Below, one piece after another: positions 10,688 through 21,812 of a stretch of 64,000 nucleotides of DNA. Both the position numbers and the translations under genes were made by a program. Every line of letters begins with the position of its first letter. Position 1 is the stretch's first letter. The notes below the pieces were generated by a model, which had not been told where the DNA came from, ran no database searches, and saw only the letters and a program-made list of their open reading frames with translations. Origin of the DNA: Bolinopsis microptera (Eukaryota > Ctenophora > Tentaculata > Lobata > Bolinopsidae); the NCBI RefSeq assembly GCF_026151205.1, contig NC_087082.1, positions 4,443,408 through 4,507,407 of the forward strand, written 5' to 3'.

Positions 10688-11683
10688 TCACTGTTGGCCT
10701 ATCACATTCTTTTTAACTCGCTTCGAAACAAAGTTCCTTATTTGCTGACAAAGACAGATTCTTATGAGAGGATTCAATGCAGACAGAAAAATAGACATCC
10801 CAAATGCACCGAGTACGGTTATAAAAGGAGCTTGGAACCTATAATATAAGTAGGTCACCCGAATGGCGATCATAACAGCATTTCCGATATTCATGATGAG
10901 AACAGCCTGAGAGCTCTTGCGGAGTGTCACAGTTGATTCCTCGTTGCTGGTTCGCCCTTTCTTCTTCATCAGACAGTTAACCGTGAGTAGAGAACTTAGT
11001 ACTCCTGCTGCTCCCAACGTGCAACTTATAACAATGAGGATGGTGAATATAAGAACAGCGTCTCCTGGTTTACCTTTAAAAGCTGTACCCTGCAATTGTA
11101 AGAAATAGTAACTCAAGTAAGAAGTGCTTTTTCCCGGTATTCCAACGGTCACTAAATAATATATCAGCATGACACCTACGATAGAGACAGTAATGATCAT
11201 CATGACAACTTTACCAGACAGCTTATAGAAGGGAAATTTAACATTGATGAACCTGCAAATGGAGATGAACGTCGTAAGGATTAGCGAGGAGAACACAATG
11301 ACTCTGAATATCACAGTTTCTACTTGCTCTGCCACAGTGCTAGCACGAAAAAGTGGGTACACTTCTGGGGACAGAAAGTGGTATCCGATCTGTAGTGGTC
11401 GGTAGATGTTGGTCAGGAAGTCTGAAATGGCCAACAGCATGAAGAGAATCTTGGTAGTTTTGAGCCTTCCATCTTGGTGATAGTTGAAGAGGAAGGTAAG
11501 GGGGTTCAGTACTGTAGAAATCAAGAATGCAAGGATCATTGTGATACCGAGAAGATAGTCACCGGCAGAGTCAGCATCTGATGGTTCATCACCAAAGTTC
11601 ATGAAGTTCGGTATAAGTCCTTCCAGTTCTGTTACATTGAGGTCTCCATCAATAATCGATATGTTAGCTTTCCTCAGGATCAT
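10688..11683 (-). CDS. Class A (rhodopsin-like) GPCR, array copy 4
   Basis: Intact 331-codon seven-helix receptor. I place the start at the ATG at 11683 (MILRKANIS): copies 9 and 10 begin there, and the upstream codons in the open frame contain no ATG. The extracellular N-terminus carries N-glycosylation sequons (NIS, NVT). TM1 has LNPLTFLFNY. TM2 has LAISDFL, matching class A LAxxD. TM3 ends in ICRFINVKFPF where class A has DRY, so the acidic residue is replaced. TM7 has ALNPLIRICL in place of NPxxY. The usual TM3 cysteine for the ECL2 disulphide is not evident. Ligand and G protein are unknown. A pyrimidine-rich AG about 60 bases upstream (atttcttccag in minus sense) suggests a spliced 5' UTR (inference). 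Confidence 0.88.
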   Translation of the reverse strand: MILRKANISIIDGDLNVTELEGLIPNFMNFGDEPSDADSAGDYLLGITMILAFLISTVLNPLTFLFNYHQDGRLKTTKILFMLLAISDFLTNIYRPLQIGYHFLSPEVYPLFRASTVAEQVETVIFRVIVFSSLILTTFISICRFINVKFPFYKLSGKVVMMIITVSIVGVMLIYYLVTVGIPGKSTSYLSYYFLQLQGTAFKGKPGDAVLIFTILIVISCTLGAAGVLSSLLTVNCLMKKKGRTSNEESTVTLRKSSQAVLIMNIGNAVMIAIRVTYLYYRFQAPFITVLGAFGMSIFLSALNPLIRICLCQQIRNFVSKRVKKNVIGQQ

Positions 11684-12677
11684 AATATAGTTCCCAATCA
11701 GCGTGGCTTTCTCCAAACGAGTTTTTCTTAGAACGTACTTTCTTTAGCTGGAAGAAATACATTGGTGGTAACGGCTCATACAAATTTTATTACCAACCGC
11801 TGCCATAGCGACATAGTAATTATGGCTGTTCTTAGTCATCACGAGCAACATCATTACTTTCCTGGCTATAATCTGTCGTTTAACAACTACACCTGCCCTC
11901 GTTTATAGTATAGACATTGCTGCTTTTTATTTACTTATCATTTGCTTATATTATAATTTATAAGAGGTTATTATAAGTTGTGAAGGGTTAGGTAGTGGAG
12001 GACTAAATTATGTTAGATGTGACCATATTTTGTCTTATTATTTTGGGTCATCGATCAGCAAGTCGAATACCAGTACCACCTGCTTGCCAGGGTCTCAGTC
12101 AAGATGACTCAGTAGTAGATTCAGCTGTGAGCAGCTCTTGCATTCAAATTTTCAGTTTATCAATAATCATTAATCATGAAACATCGTCGAACCAAGAAAT
12201 GAACAATATCAAGAAAAAACAATATCTTTTCTCAGTAGCATTAAAGAGTCTAGATTAAAATTCATCTCATTCTGTCCAAAATGGTCCCTGACAATAATAG
12301 TTGTGATGGTCTTCATGTTCAATGGCGCCGGTTTTAAACAAAAATTCTCGCCAAATCAAGCAGGTTCAGATTTCTTTCAACTTCAAGACCTTTATAAAAA
12401 CCCATTCCAAATCAGTTTTTGGCAACGACCTTGATAAATACGAGTCTCCTAGCTTATAATATATTACACTTATATTACAGTTGTATGAACATTTCAAAAC
12501 AACTATTAAAACTATTTACGACTAAATATTTCCTGGCGACGACCACGGTCGTGATAGTCGTTTTCCGAAAAAATGTTTAATGATTTAAGTTGTGAGAAAT
12601 TCAGGAAGCATCCCTGATCAAACTTAAATGTTTCTTCAACTCCGGTTGTTGTCCAATATCTGAGTTCTGCAGTGTCA
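11684..12677. promoter_or_regulatory. Conserved upstream region of GPCR copy 4 and unit spacer
   Basis: About 600 bp 5' of the receptor is nearly identical in each unit, so a promoter or 5' UTR is likely to be here. A TATAAAT-like motif on the minus strand lies near 11955-11965 and a candidate 3' splice site near 11745. The 82-codon plus-strand frame (12010-12258) overlaps it. The LINE-tail remnant is near 12357-12409. Promoter activity is inferred from position only. Confidence 0.35.
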
Positions 12678-13673
12678 TCACTGTTGGCCTATCACATTCT
12701 TTTTAACTCGCTTCGAAACAAAGTTCCTTATTTGCTGACAAAGACAGATTCTTATGAGAGGATTCAATGCAGACAGAAAAATAGACATCCCAAATGCACC
12801 GAGTACGGTTATAAAAGGAGCTTGGAACCTATAATATAAGTAGGTCACCCGAATGGCGATCATAACAGCATTTCCGATATTCATGATGAGAACAGCCTGA
12901 GAACTCTTGCGGAGTGTCACAGTTGATTCCTCGTTGCTGGTTCGCCCTTTCTTCTTCATCAGACAGTTAACCGTGAGTAGAGAACTTAGTACTCCTGCTG
13001 CTCCCAACGTGCAACTTATAACAATGAGGATGGTGAATATAAGAACAGCGTCTCCTGGTTTACCTTTAAAAGCTGTACCCTGCAATTGTAAGAAATAGTA
13101 ACTCAAGTAAGAAGTGCTTTTTCCCGGTATTCCAACGGTCACTAAATAATATATCAGCATGACACCTACGATAGAGACAGTAATGATCATCATGACAACT
13201 TTACCAGACAGCTTATAGAAGGGAAATTTAACATTGATGAACCTGCAAATGGAGATGAACGTCGTAAGGATTAGCGAGGAGAACACAATGACCCTGAATA
13301 TCACAGTTTCTACTTGCTCTGCCACAGTGCTAGCACGAAAAAGTGGGTACACTTCTGGGGACAGAAAGTGGTATCCGATCTGTAGTGGTCGGTAGATGTT
13401 GGTCAGGAAGTCTGAAATGGCCAACAGCATGAAGAGAATCTTGGTAGTTTTGAGCCTTCCATCTTGGTGATAGTTGAAGAGGAAGGTAAGGGGGTTCAGT
13501 ACTGTAGAAATCAAGAATGCAAGGATCATTGTGATACCAAGAAAATAGTCACCAGCAGAGTCAGCATCTGATGGTTCATTGCCAAAGTTCATGAAATTCG
13601 GTATAAGTCCTTCCAGTTCTGTTACATTGAGGTCTCCATCAATAATCGATATGTTAGCTTTCCTCAGGATCAT
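12678..13673 (-). CDS. Class A GPCR, array copy 5
   Basis: 331 codons from the ATG at 13673. It differs from copy 4 by only two residues near the N-terminus (GNEP for GDEP, and DYFLG for DYLLG), and its spacers are almost identical too. All seven helices and the family signatures LAISDFL, ICRFINVKFPF and ALNPLIR are present. The identity across coding and non-coding sequence shows a very recent tandem duplication or gene conversion, or a collapsed/expanded assembly repeat. Confidence 0.88.
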   Translation of the reverse strand: MILRKANISIIDGDLNVTELEGLIPNFMNFGNEPSDADSAGDYFLGITMILAFLISTVLNPLTFLFNYHQDGRLKTTKILFMLLAISDFLTNIYRPLQIGYHFLSPEVYPLFRASTVAEQVETVIFRVIVFSSLILTTFISICRFINVKFPFYKLSGKVVMMIITVSIVGVMLIYYLVTVGIPGKSTSYLSYYFLQLQGTAFKGKPGDAVLIFTILIVISCTLGAAGVLSSLLTVNCLMKKKGRTSNEESTVTLRKSSQAVLIMNIGNAVMIAIRVTYLYYRFQAPFITVLGAFGMSIFLSALNPLIRICLCQQIRNFVSKRVKKNVIGQQ

Positions 13674-14375
13674 AATATAGTTCCCAATCAGCGTGGCTTT
13701 CTCCAAACGAGTTTTTCTTAGAACGTACTTTCTTTAGCTGGAAGAAATACATTGGTGGTAACGGCTCATACAAATTTTATTACCAACCGCTGCCATAGCG
13801 ACATAGTAATTATGGCTGTTCTTAGTCATCACGAGCAACATCATTACTTTCCTGGCTATAATCTGTCGTTTAACAACTACACCTGCCCTCGTTTATAGTA
13901 TAGACATTGCTGCTTTTTATTTACTTATCATTTGCTTATATTATAATTTATAAGAGGTTATTATAAGTTGTGAAGGGTTAGGAGGACTAAATTATGTTAG
14001 ATGTGACCATTTTTTGTCTTATTATTTTGGGTCATCGATCAGCAAGTCGAATACCAGTACCACCTGCTTGCCAGGGTCTTAGTCAAGAAGTCTCAGTGGT
14101 AGATTCAGCTGTGATCAGCTCTTGCATTCAAATTTTCAGTCAATCAATAATCATTAATCATGAAACATCGTCGAACCAAGAAATGAACAATATCAAGAAA
14201 AAACAATATCTTTTCTCAGTAGCATTAAAGAGTCTAGATTTAAAATTCATATCATTCTGTCCAAAATGGTCCCTGACAATTATAGTTGTGATGGTCTTCA
14301 AGTTCAATGGCGCCGGTTTTAAACAAAAATTCTCGCCAAATGTGACCTACCTATGTGATCTATGTTGAGTTTTCG
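13674..14375. other. GPCR-unit spacer with conserved upstream block
   Basis: Upstream block of copy 5. The plus-strand frame here runs 124 codons (13994-14368) because of an extra base near 14241 (tagatttaaaa), showing the frame length is not maintained. No independent gene. Confidence 0.6.
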
Positions 14376-14979
14376 TCAAGACTTGACGGGGCCATCACAT
14401 CTTCTGACCACCCCATAGCGAAGTAGAGTCTCGCTCGTTGCACCAGCACAGCAGAGAGTTCGTATTGGAGGAGTATATCCCCTGATCGGCGGCTTATCAG
14501 GGAGAGACAGCATGAACTTTGTGAGCTTATCTTTGAAGTGCTCTAGATCTTGAATGACATTCAGATGGTAGGGGATTGCATTCCACAATTTAGGTCCCTG
14601 GACTGCAATGATTTGTCAAACAAGGTGAGGTTTGCTGTTGAACTGGTTCTACGTTTTGATGGAATTACTGCAAGGTTTCCAAGCCTTGGGGCGTGAAACA
14701 AATAGAACGTTCAGATCATTGCTGGTCTTTCCGTGGAGGATTTTCCACATATGGAGAATGATGAATCGCTCCCCGCCTTCGTTGAAGAGACATCAGAGAT
14801 AGATAGACCAGGCGATCCCAGTAGTGGAGATCGCGCATTCCTGATATTCTGGCGGTGAATGCTTTCTGTACACTCTCCAGTTCTTGGATATCGCTGATTT
14901 TTGAGGGATGCCATAATGGACAGCAATAATCAAGCAGGTTCAGATTTCTTTCAACTTCAAGACCTTTATAAAAACCCAT
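14376..14979 (-). pseudogene. LINE RT tail fragment, second copy, frameshifted
   Basis: Same fragment as 8023-8607 at the same place in the unit, with about 95% or higher identity by eye, but split by single-base indels into frames at 14376-14588 and 14716-14979. It supports the view that the LINE fragment was in the ancestral unit before the array expanded. Confidence 0.85.
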
Positions 14980-15252
14980 TCCAAATCAGTTTTTTGGCAA
15001 CGACCTTGACAAATACGAGTCTCCTAGCTTATAATATATTACACTTATATTAGAGTTAAATGAACATTTCAAAACAATTATAAAAACTATTTACGACTAA
15101 ATATTCCCTGGCGACGACCACGGTCGTGATAGTCGTTTTCCGAAAAAATGTTTAATGATTTAAGTTGTGAGAAATTCAGGAAGCATCCCTGATCAAACTT
15201 AAATGTTTCTTCAACTCCGGTTGTTGTCCAATATCTGAGGTCTGCAGTGTCA
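14980..15252. other. GPCR-unit 3' flank
   Basis: Conserved 3' flank as after the other copies; no coding potential. Confidence 0.6.
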
Positions 15253-16244
15253 TCACTGTTGGCCTATCACATTCTTTTTAACTCGCTTCGGAAACAAAGT
15301 TCCTTATTTGCTGACAAAGACAGATTCTTATGAGAGGATTCAATGCAGACAGAAAAATTGACATCCCAAATGCACCGAGCACGGTTATAAAGGAGCTTGG
15401 AACCTATGATATAAGTAGGTCACCCGAATGGCGATCATAAACAGCATTTCCGATATTCATGATGAGAACAGCCTGAGAACTCTTGCGGAGTGTCACAGTT
15501 GATTCCTCGTTGCTGGTTCGCCCTTTCTTCTTCATCAGACAGTTAACTGTGAGTAGAGAACTCAGTACTCCTGCTGCTCCCAACGTGCAATTTATTACAA
15601 TGAGGATGGTGAATATAATAAGATAAGCGTTTCCTGGTTCACCTATAACAGCTGTACTCTGTAAATCTAAGAAGAAGTAAGAAGTGCTTTTTCCCGGTAT
15701 TCCAACGGTCACTGAATAGTATATCAGCATGACACCTACGATAGAGACAGCAATGATCATCATGACAACTTTACCAGACAGCTTGTAGAAGGGAAATTTA
15801 ACATTGATGAACCTGCATATGGAGATGAACGTCGTAAGGATCAGCGAGGAGAACACTATGAACCTGCATATTACCGTTTCTACTTGCTCTGCCACGGGTG
15901 CTAGCACGAACAAGTGGGTACACTTCTGGGAACAGAAAGCGGTATCCAATCTGTAGTGGTCGGTAGATGTTGGTCAGGAAGTCTGAGATGGCCAACAGCA
16001 TGAAGAGAATCTTGGTAGTTTTGAGCCTTCCATCTTGGTGATAGTTGAAGAGGAAGGTAAGGGGGTTCAGTACTGTAGAAATCAAGAATGCAAGGATCAT
16101 TGTGATACCAAGAAAATAGTCACCAGCACAGTCAGCATCTGATGGTTCATCACCAAAGTTCATGAAATTCGGTATAAGTCCTACCAGTTCTGTTATATTG
16201 AGGTATCCATCAATAATCGATATGTTAGCTTTCCTCAGGATCAT
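15253..16244 (-). pseudogene. GPCR array copy 6, frameshifted
   Basis: Full-length homology to the intact receptors but with single-base changes in length at about 15896 (an extra G in gccacgggtgc), 15438 (an extra A), 15388 (a missing A) and 15290 (an extra G). The frame is therefore split into 16376-15798 and 15949-15404. The first frame continues upstream of the usual ATG because the stop present in other units is changed here. Either a pseudogene or homopolymer-type consensus error. Confidence 0.8.
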
Positions 16245-17165
16245 AATATAGTTCCCAATCAGCGTGGCTTTCTCCAAACGAGTTTTTCTTAGAACGTACT
16301 TTCTATAGCTGGAAGAAATACATTGGTGGTAACGGCTCATACAAATTTTATTACCAACTCGGTGCCATAACGACACCGGACACAGTAATTATGGCTGTTC
16401 TTAGTCATCACGAGCAAGATCATTACTTTCCTGCGATAATCTGTCGTTTAACAACTACACCTGCCTCGTTTATAGTATAGTCATTGCTGCTTTTTATTTA
16501 CTTATCAATTTCTTATATTATAATTTATAAGAGGTTATTATAAGTTGTGAAGGGTTAGGAGGACTAAATTATGTTAGATGTGACCATTTTTGTCTTATTA
16601 TTTTGGGTCATCGATCAGCAAGTCGAATACCAGTACCACCTGCTTGCCAGGGTCTCAGTCAAGATGACTCAGTGGTAGATTCAGCTGTGAGCAGCTCTTG
16701 CATTCAAATTTTCAGTTTATTCAATAATCATTAATCATGAAACATCGTCGAACCAAGAAATGAACAATATCAAGAAAAAAACAATATCTTTTCTCAGTAG
16801 CATTAAAGAGTCTAGATTAAAATTCATCTCATTCTGTCCAAAAATGGTCCCTGACAATAATAGTTGTGATGGTCTTCATGTTCAATGGCGCCGGTTTTAA
16901 ACAAAAATTCTCGCCAAATCAAGCAGGTTCAGATTTCTTTCAACTTCAAGACCTTTATAAAAACCCATTCCAAATCAGTTTTTGGCAACGACCTTGACAA
17001 AATACGAGTCTCCTAGCTTATAATATATTACACTTATATTACAGTTGTATGAACATTTCAAAACAACTATTAAAACTATTTACGACTAAATATTTCCTGG
17101 CGACGACCACGGTCGTGATAGTCGTTTTCCGAAAAAAATGTTTAATGATTTAAGTTGTGAGAAAT
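16245..17165. other. GPCR-unit spacer
   Basis: Upstream block of copy 6. The 82-codon plus-strand frame is broken here by a missing T at about 16590. The LINE-tail remnant is at about 16918-16970, followed by the 3' flank of copy 7. No gene. Confidence 0.6.
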
Positions 17166-18237
17166 TCAGGAAGCATCCCTGATCAAACTTAAATGTTTCT
17201 TCAACTCCGGTTGTTGTCCAATATCTGAGGTCTGCAGTGTCATCACTGTTGGCCTATCACATCTTTTAACTCGCTTCGAAACAAAGTTCCTTATTTGCTG
17301 ACAAAGACAGATTCTTATGAGAGGATTCAATGCAGACAGAAAAATAGACATCCCAAATGCACCGAGTACGGTTATAAAAGGAGCTTGGAACCTATAATAT
17401 AAGTAGGTCACCCGAATGGCGATCATAACAGCATTTCCGATATTCATGATGAGAACAGCCTGAGAGCTCTTGCGGAGTGTCACAGTTGATTCCTCGTTGC
17501 TGGTTCGCCCTTTCTTCTTCATCAGACAGTTAACTGTGAGTAGAGAACTTAGTACTCCTGCTGCTCCCAACGTGCAACTTATAACAATGAGGATGGTGAA
17601 TATAAGAACAGCGTCTCCTGGTTTACCTTTAAAAGCTGTACCCTGCAATTGTAAGAAATAGTAACTCAAGTAAGAAGTGCTTTTTCCCGGTATTCCAACG
17701 GTCACTAAATAATATATCAGCATGACACCTACGATAGAGACAGTAATGATCATCATGACAACTTTACCAGACAGCTTATAGAAGGGAAATTTAACATTGA
17801 TGAACCTGCAAATGGAGATGAAACGTCGTAAGGATTAGCGAGGAGAACACAATGACCCTGAATATCACAGTTTCTACTTGCTCTGCCACAGTGCTAGCAC
17901 GAAAAAGTGGGTACACTTCTGGGGACAGAAAGTGGTATCCGATCTGTAGTGGTCGGTAGATGTTGGTCAGGAAGTCTGAAATGGCCAACAGCATGAAGAG
18001 AACTCTGGTAGTTTTGAGCCTTCCATCTTGGTGATAGTTGTAGAGGAAGGTAAGGGGGTTCAGTACTGTAGAAATCAAGAATGCGAGGATCATTGTGATA
18101 CCAAGAAGATAGTCTCCAGCAGAGTCAGCATCTGATGGTTCATTGCCAAAGTCCCGGAAGTTTGGCATAATTACTTCGAATTCTGTAACATTGAAGTCTC
18201 CATCAATGATCGATATGTTAGCTTTTCTCAGGATCAT
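17166..18237 (-). pseudogene. GPCR array copy 7, one frameshift plus altered C-terminus
   Basis: The N-terminal frame (18237 to about 17820) covers the N-terminus through TM3, and the frame 17756-17166 covers TM4 through TM7. A single extra A at about 17821 (gatgaaacgtcg versus gatgaacgtcg) separates them. Near 17262 two short deletions move the reading frame past the usual stop and add about 30 unrelated residues. The upstream flank differs from copies 3-6 and resembles that of copy 10. It would be nearly complete if the extra A is an error. Confidence 0.8.
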
Positions 18238-19855
18238 AATGTAGTTACCAATATGCGTGACAGTCTAAAAATTATATTTTGCCTACAGAACAACTTTTTT
18301 AGCTGCAATAAACTGAAATAGAGTCACATCAGCTTTCAAAGTTTTTTGATTCGCTACCGAATCAAAAATAGGGATTAAGAGTGTTTTTACCGATTACAAT
18401 CATCATTATTACTTTTAAAACCAAAGCCAGTCGTTGACATAAAACAGCTGGTACACTATTTTCCCTATTTTAAGTTATAAACGGTTAAATAGTGAAGGAG
18501 GACTAATGTTGCATTATAAAATTAAAGATTTTACCGTCTTTTAAAAATCTATTTAGGGTCATCCATCAAATGTCACCTGGTTGCAGGTAGCTTCGAAAAA
18601 GTGATAATTATGAAACTCGTTAGTTGCTACACATGACCAAAGTTTTAACCACCATCCGCTACCGAATCAAAAATAGGGCCAGGGACTAAGAATTTTTTTA
18701 CCGATTACAATCATCATTATTACTTTCAGAACCAAGACCAGTCGTTGACATAAAACAGCTGGCACACTCCTTGATAACTGGTTTTTAAAACTTAAATTAG
18801 TAGTTATATAAAGTAAAATAGTGAAGGAGGAGGACTAATGTTACATGATTAGATAGTTAGATGTGACCGTCTTTTTAAAATCTATTTTGGGTTATCTATC
18901 CCCAATACCACCTGGTTGCAGGTAGCTTCGAAAAGTGATAATTATGAAATTCGCTAGTTGCTACAACATGACCAAGGTAATCGATCGACAAAACACCGCA
19001 ATTTTTTAAAGCGGAATCAATAATTTTATGAGATTGTAACCCAGAATTAAAATGAATAACCCCTTTCTCGAGGGTTAAACAGTAAGTTACTTTATCTGTG
19101 TCCTTTTATATAGAATGTCATTTAAACGTTGAGAGCAATTCAGGCAGCTAATTATTAATTAGCTAATTATATCGGTTAATGGTTGTCGTGTTTTGAAAAA
19201 GAATATGATTTACCTGTACCTCCCTTCCAATGTCTAGATCTGTAATAGTTACAACGTTCATACTTTACAATTGATTTACATTTCATTCGAAGAGGGCCTA
19301 TAGTTGAGTTTTGAAGAAATGAACAAAGTCCGGAAGTCAGGTTCGGATGTTGACTTTGGATAATTGGTAATCTGAAAATACAGTTCCTGTAAAGTACTGT
19401 ATCTGGAAATAATTAATTCAAAAATGCACTTATAAAATCATTATGTAAAATAACCAAGTAGAATAACCCGTAAACGATCAAAATTGAATTCCTATGATTT
19501 AATTTTTGGATAATTTTGAATACGCATGTAAGGTGTCCGGAATTCAACAATTCACTCTGATCTGTGTACTTCGTTATGTAAAACAAATTGAAACACACAT
19601 AACTTTCTTATTTTCAATGCAAGTTTTTGCGGATTTTCCATTAAATTTCTCAAAAATATGCCATTTTAAACCCTGTATGCCATTTTAAACCCTGTCACGT
19701 TGAAAATCATGCTGAAGTTTAAATTTTTCAAAATTACAAATATTTGCCCGAGAAACAATGGATGTTCAACGCTTTAATGTCAAGAAACTATTCATGTCCG
19801 TTGCCTAAAGATAAAAAGTTCCGAAACATTATTCCCCTCTGGATGTACTGTCCCT
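18238..19855. other. Intergenic: duplicated GPCR upstream fragments
   Basis: Two diverged copies of the GPCR upstream block lie in tandem (about 18300-18560 and 18650-18960), each with gaatcaaaaataggg, cagtcgttgacataaaacag and gtgaaggagga phrases. The stretch from about 19000 to 19855 is homologous to 27180-28023. A minus-strand frame at 19413-19598 does not agree in length with its homologue at 27378-27788, so no gene is called there. Confidence 0.6.
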
Positions 19856-20910
19856 CTAGTGGTGATTTCTGAGATGCCGGATGAGAGGGTCGTCTATTTT
19901 GTGGCCCAGAAATTCTTGGAGAACGTCGAATTGGTCCTCCATCTTCTTCAGAATCTCATCGTCCACAACCTGGAATACGAAAAGTAACGAAATTATGTCA
20001 TTGGTAATTAAACTTCACCTGTAATTTATAACGCAGTTTTATGTTTAAATGTTTTATCAAGTTGTTAAGTAGTACCTATACTGGCAGCTGAAAATTATCC
20101 ATCGAATTATAAATTTCAGTTCATGAGTTATCGTTGAGCTTCTTAGTATGGCACAATTTTACCATTTCTAACCTTATTGTAAAAGTCTGTGAAGTAGAGC
20201 ACATTCCAGTGATCTCCGGGGCATGTAATCGGCACTTCAGTGATCGTTCCGTGCCTCTCAGTAGCATAAAGGATGGTCTCCCACCGCAGGAAAGCATCTG
20301 CTATAAGAGAATCCTCAAAGTCAGAGCACATCCCCGAGGAGAACATCTCTCCTACTTCCCCAGCTTCCAGTTGCCTTTTGTAGACATTCAGCTTTAGGAG
20401 TTCACCTCCAAATGGATGGTTGTTGAATGAAGCCTCCATTGTTGCTGTCTTGTGGTACTGTCCTATAGCGATTGTTCCTCCCACAGTCAGTTTTACGTCA
20501 CCAGATTCTTCCTGTGCTATTGCCTCACCATCAAAATATAGTACCCTGGTCTTAGTTTCATGCCCATATGTAATGCAGACGTGGTGCCATTCGTCTGAAG
20601 GGACGGCCTGGCTGTTCTGTATATGATCCTGGTTCATGTAAGCCCAGCCGCTTATCTTGCCTGCAATTATGATCTCATGAATCCTGGAAGGTGCATTGTA
20701 CGTGAACCAGGCATCATGAACACTATCAGCTGTTTTCTTGTTGATCCATGAACATATCGAAATGGCTTCCTTTACCGGTTCCATGTCCAGTTGCAGCATC
20801 ATGTAGCTCTGGAGATCGTTGCCAAAGCTCAGAGCAGTGGCGGGACCGTGAGCCAAGGACTGCTCCACGGAGTAGGCCAGGATCAGGAGTGTTAGATAAA
20901 ACAGAAACAT
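19856..20910 (-). CDS. Secreted pentraxin-like protein, two exons
   Basis: Exon 1 is 20910-20173 and exon 2 is 19969-19856. The intron (20172-19970) runs from GTTAGA to ATTCCAG in phase 0 and replaces a read-through that would stop nine residues later. The product is 283 aa. It has a signal peptide (MFLFYLTLLILAYSVEQS), then a pentraxin/concanavalin-type fold: SICSWINKK and WHHVCITYG place the two conserved cysteines, followed by LYFDGEAIAQ, GGTIAIGQYHK and FGGELLKLNVY. The usual Glu-Gln-Asp calcium loop after this strand is not seen (IGQYHK), so calcium binding may be lost. Exon 2 adds a charged, helical tail (VVDDEILKKMEDQFDVLQEF) that could oligomerise. A second copy lies at 28024-29120. 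Pentraxins are soluble pattern-recognition lectins; the role here is inferred from the fold. Confidence 0.8.
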
Positions 20911-21812
20911 TCGGGCAAAGTCGAGAAAAAATAATGTCGAGAATGAGATGGTCCTCTATTTTTGTATGGTTGTGGGGAGTTGGCTTGCCTCATTGGATGG
21001 GGACCTTTCGTGGCGGACTTTTTGTTAGTTATTGTCATGACAGCTTTATGATTGAACCTCGTTAGCTTCTAGGATAACTTGAATATAACAGCTGGTCAAC
21101 AAATTATCTAAGTTTGCCATTTATCCTTAATCCTATGCGGGCAGCAAAAATTAAGTTCATCTTCTATTAATTCAGCGGTAACTTATATAAATTTATAAAA
21201 AATATCGTTGTAAAAGACGCTCTGTTCCTCAGCTAAGAATTAAGATTGGAAACGTGTCTTGTTCACTTTTCACAAAACGTGATAATGCCATGTGACATGT
21301 TCCTTTGTCCTATCCTCATCGGATCTAGTCTCAATACTCATAATAATTATTTCTGATTTAACTTATCTATAATCTAGTATCTACTGGTATAGGCAGATGG
21401 TTTGAAGAGCATCATCACAAGTCTGTGCTCCACTATTATACAGTAATTTATATAACATTATTTATTATAATATTTATAATAATTTATAATAATTTATTTC
21501 GTATATTATTTAGTATGTATTTTTTATACAATTATTTTCCCTGATGCAGATCAAAATTCTTTATCTGAAAATAAATGCGAAAAAATGGCGAAATTCATGA
21601 CCGCAGACCGTTGCTACGTTGTGCTGAAGTCGCACTTTCATAAGTTCCCCTATCAATGTTCTTATTATAATTGCATCTTACAGTGTTTTCTTTTAAAAAG
21701 CGCAGGTTGATCTACATCCTTCCTATCATAGAATTATTAGAGAAAAACAAGGCTCCTTGACAAAATCGAAATTGTTTACTACTAAAAGAGACTGCAGTTT
21801 CATTGTTTTATG
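20911..21812. other. Intergenic, duplicated at 29121-30015
   Basis: AT-rich sequence nearly identical to 29121-30015, with the same order of pentraxin 5' end, spacer and GPCR 3' end. The promoter of the pentraxin-like gene is presumably next to 20910. No other gene is seen. Confidence 0.6.

Noticed and set aside
11684..11716. Eleven extra N-terminal codons of the GPCRs (EKATLIGNYI)
   Set aside because: This stretch begins at TTG, not ATG; copies 7, 10 and 11 begin at the downstream ATG (MILR), so that start was used for all.
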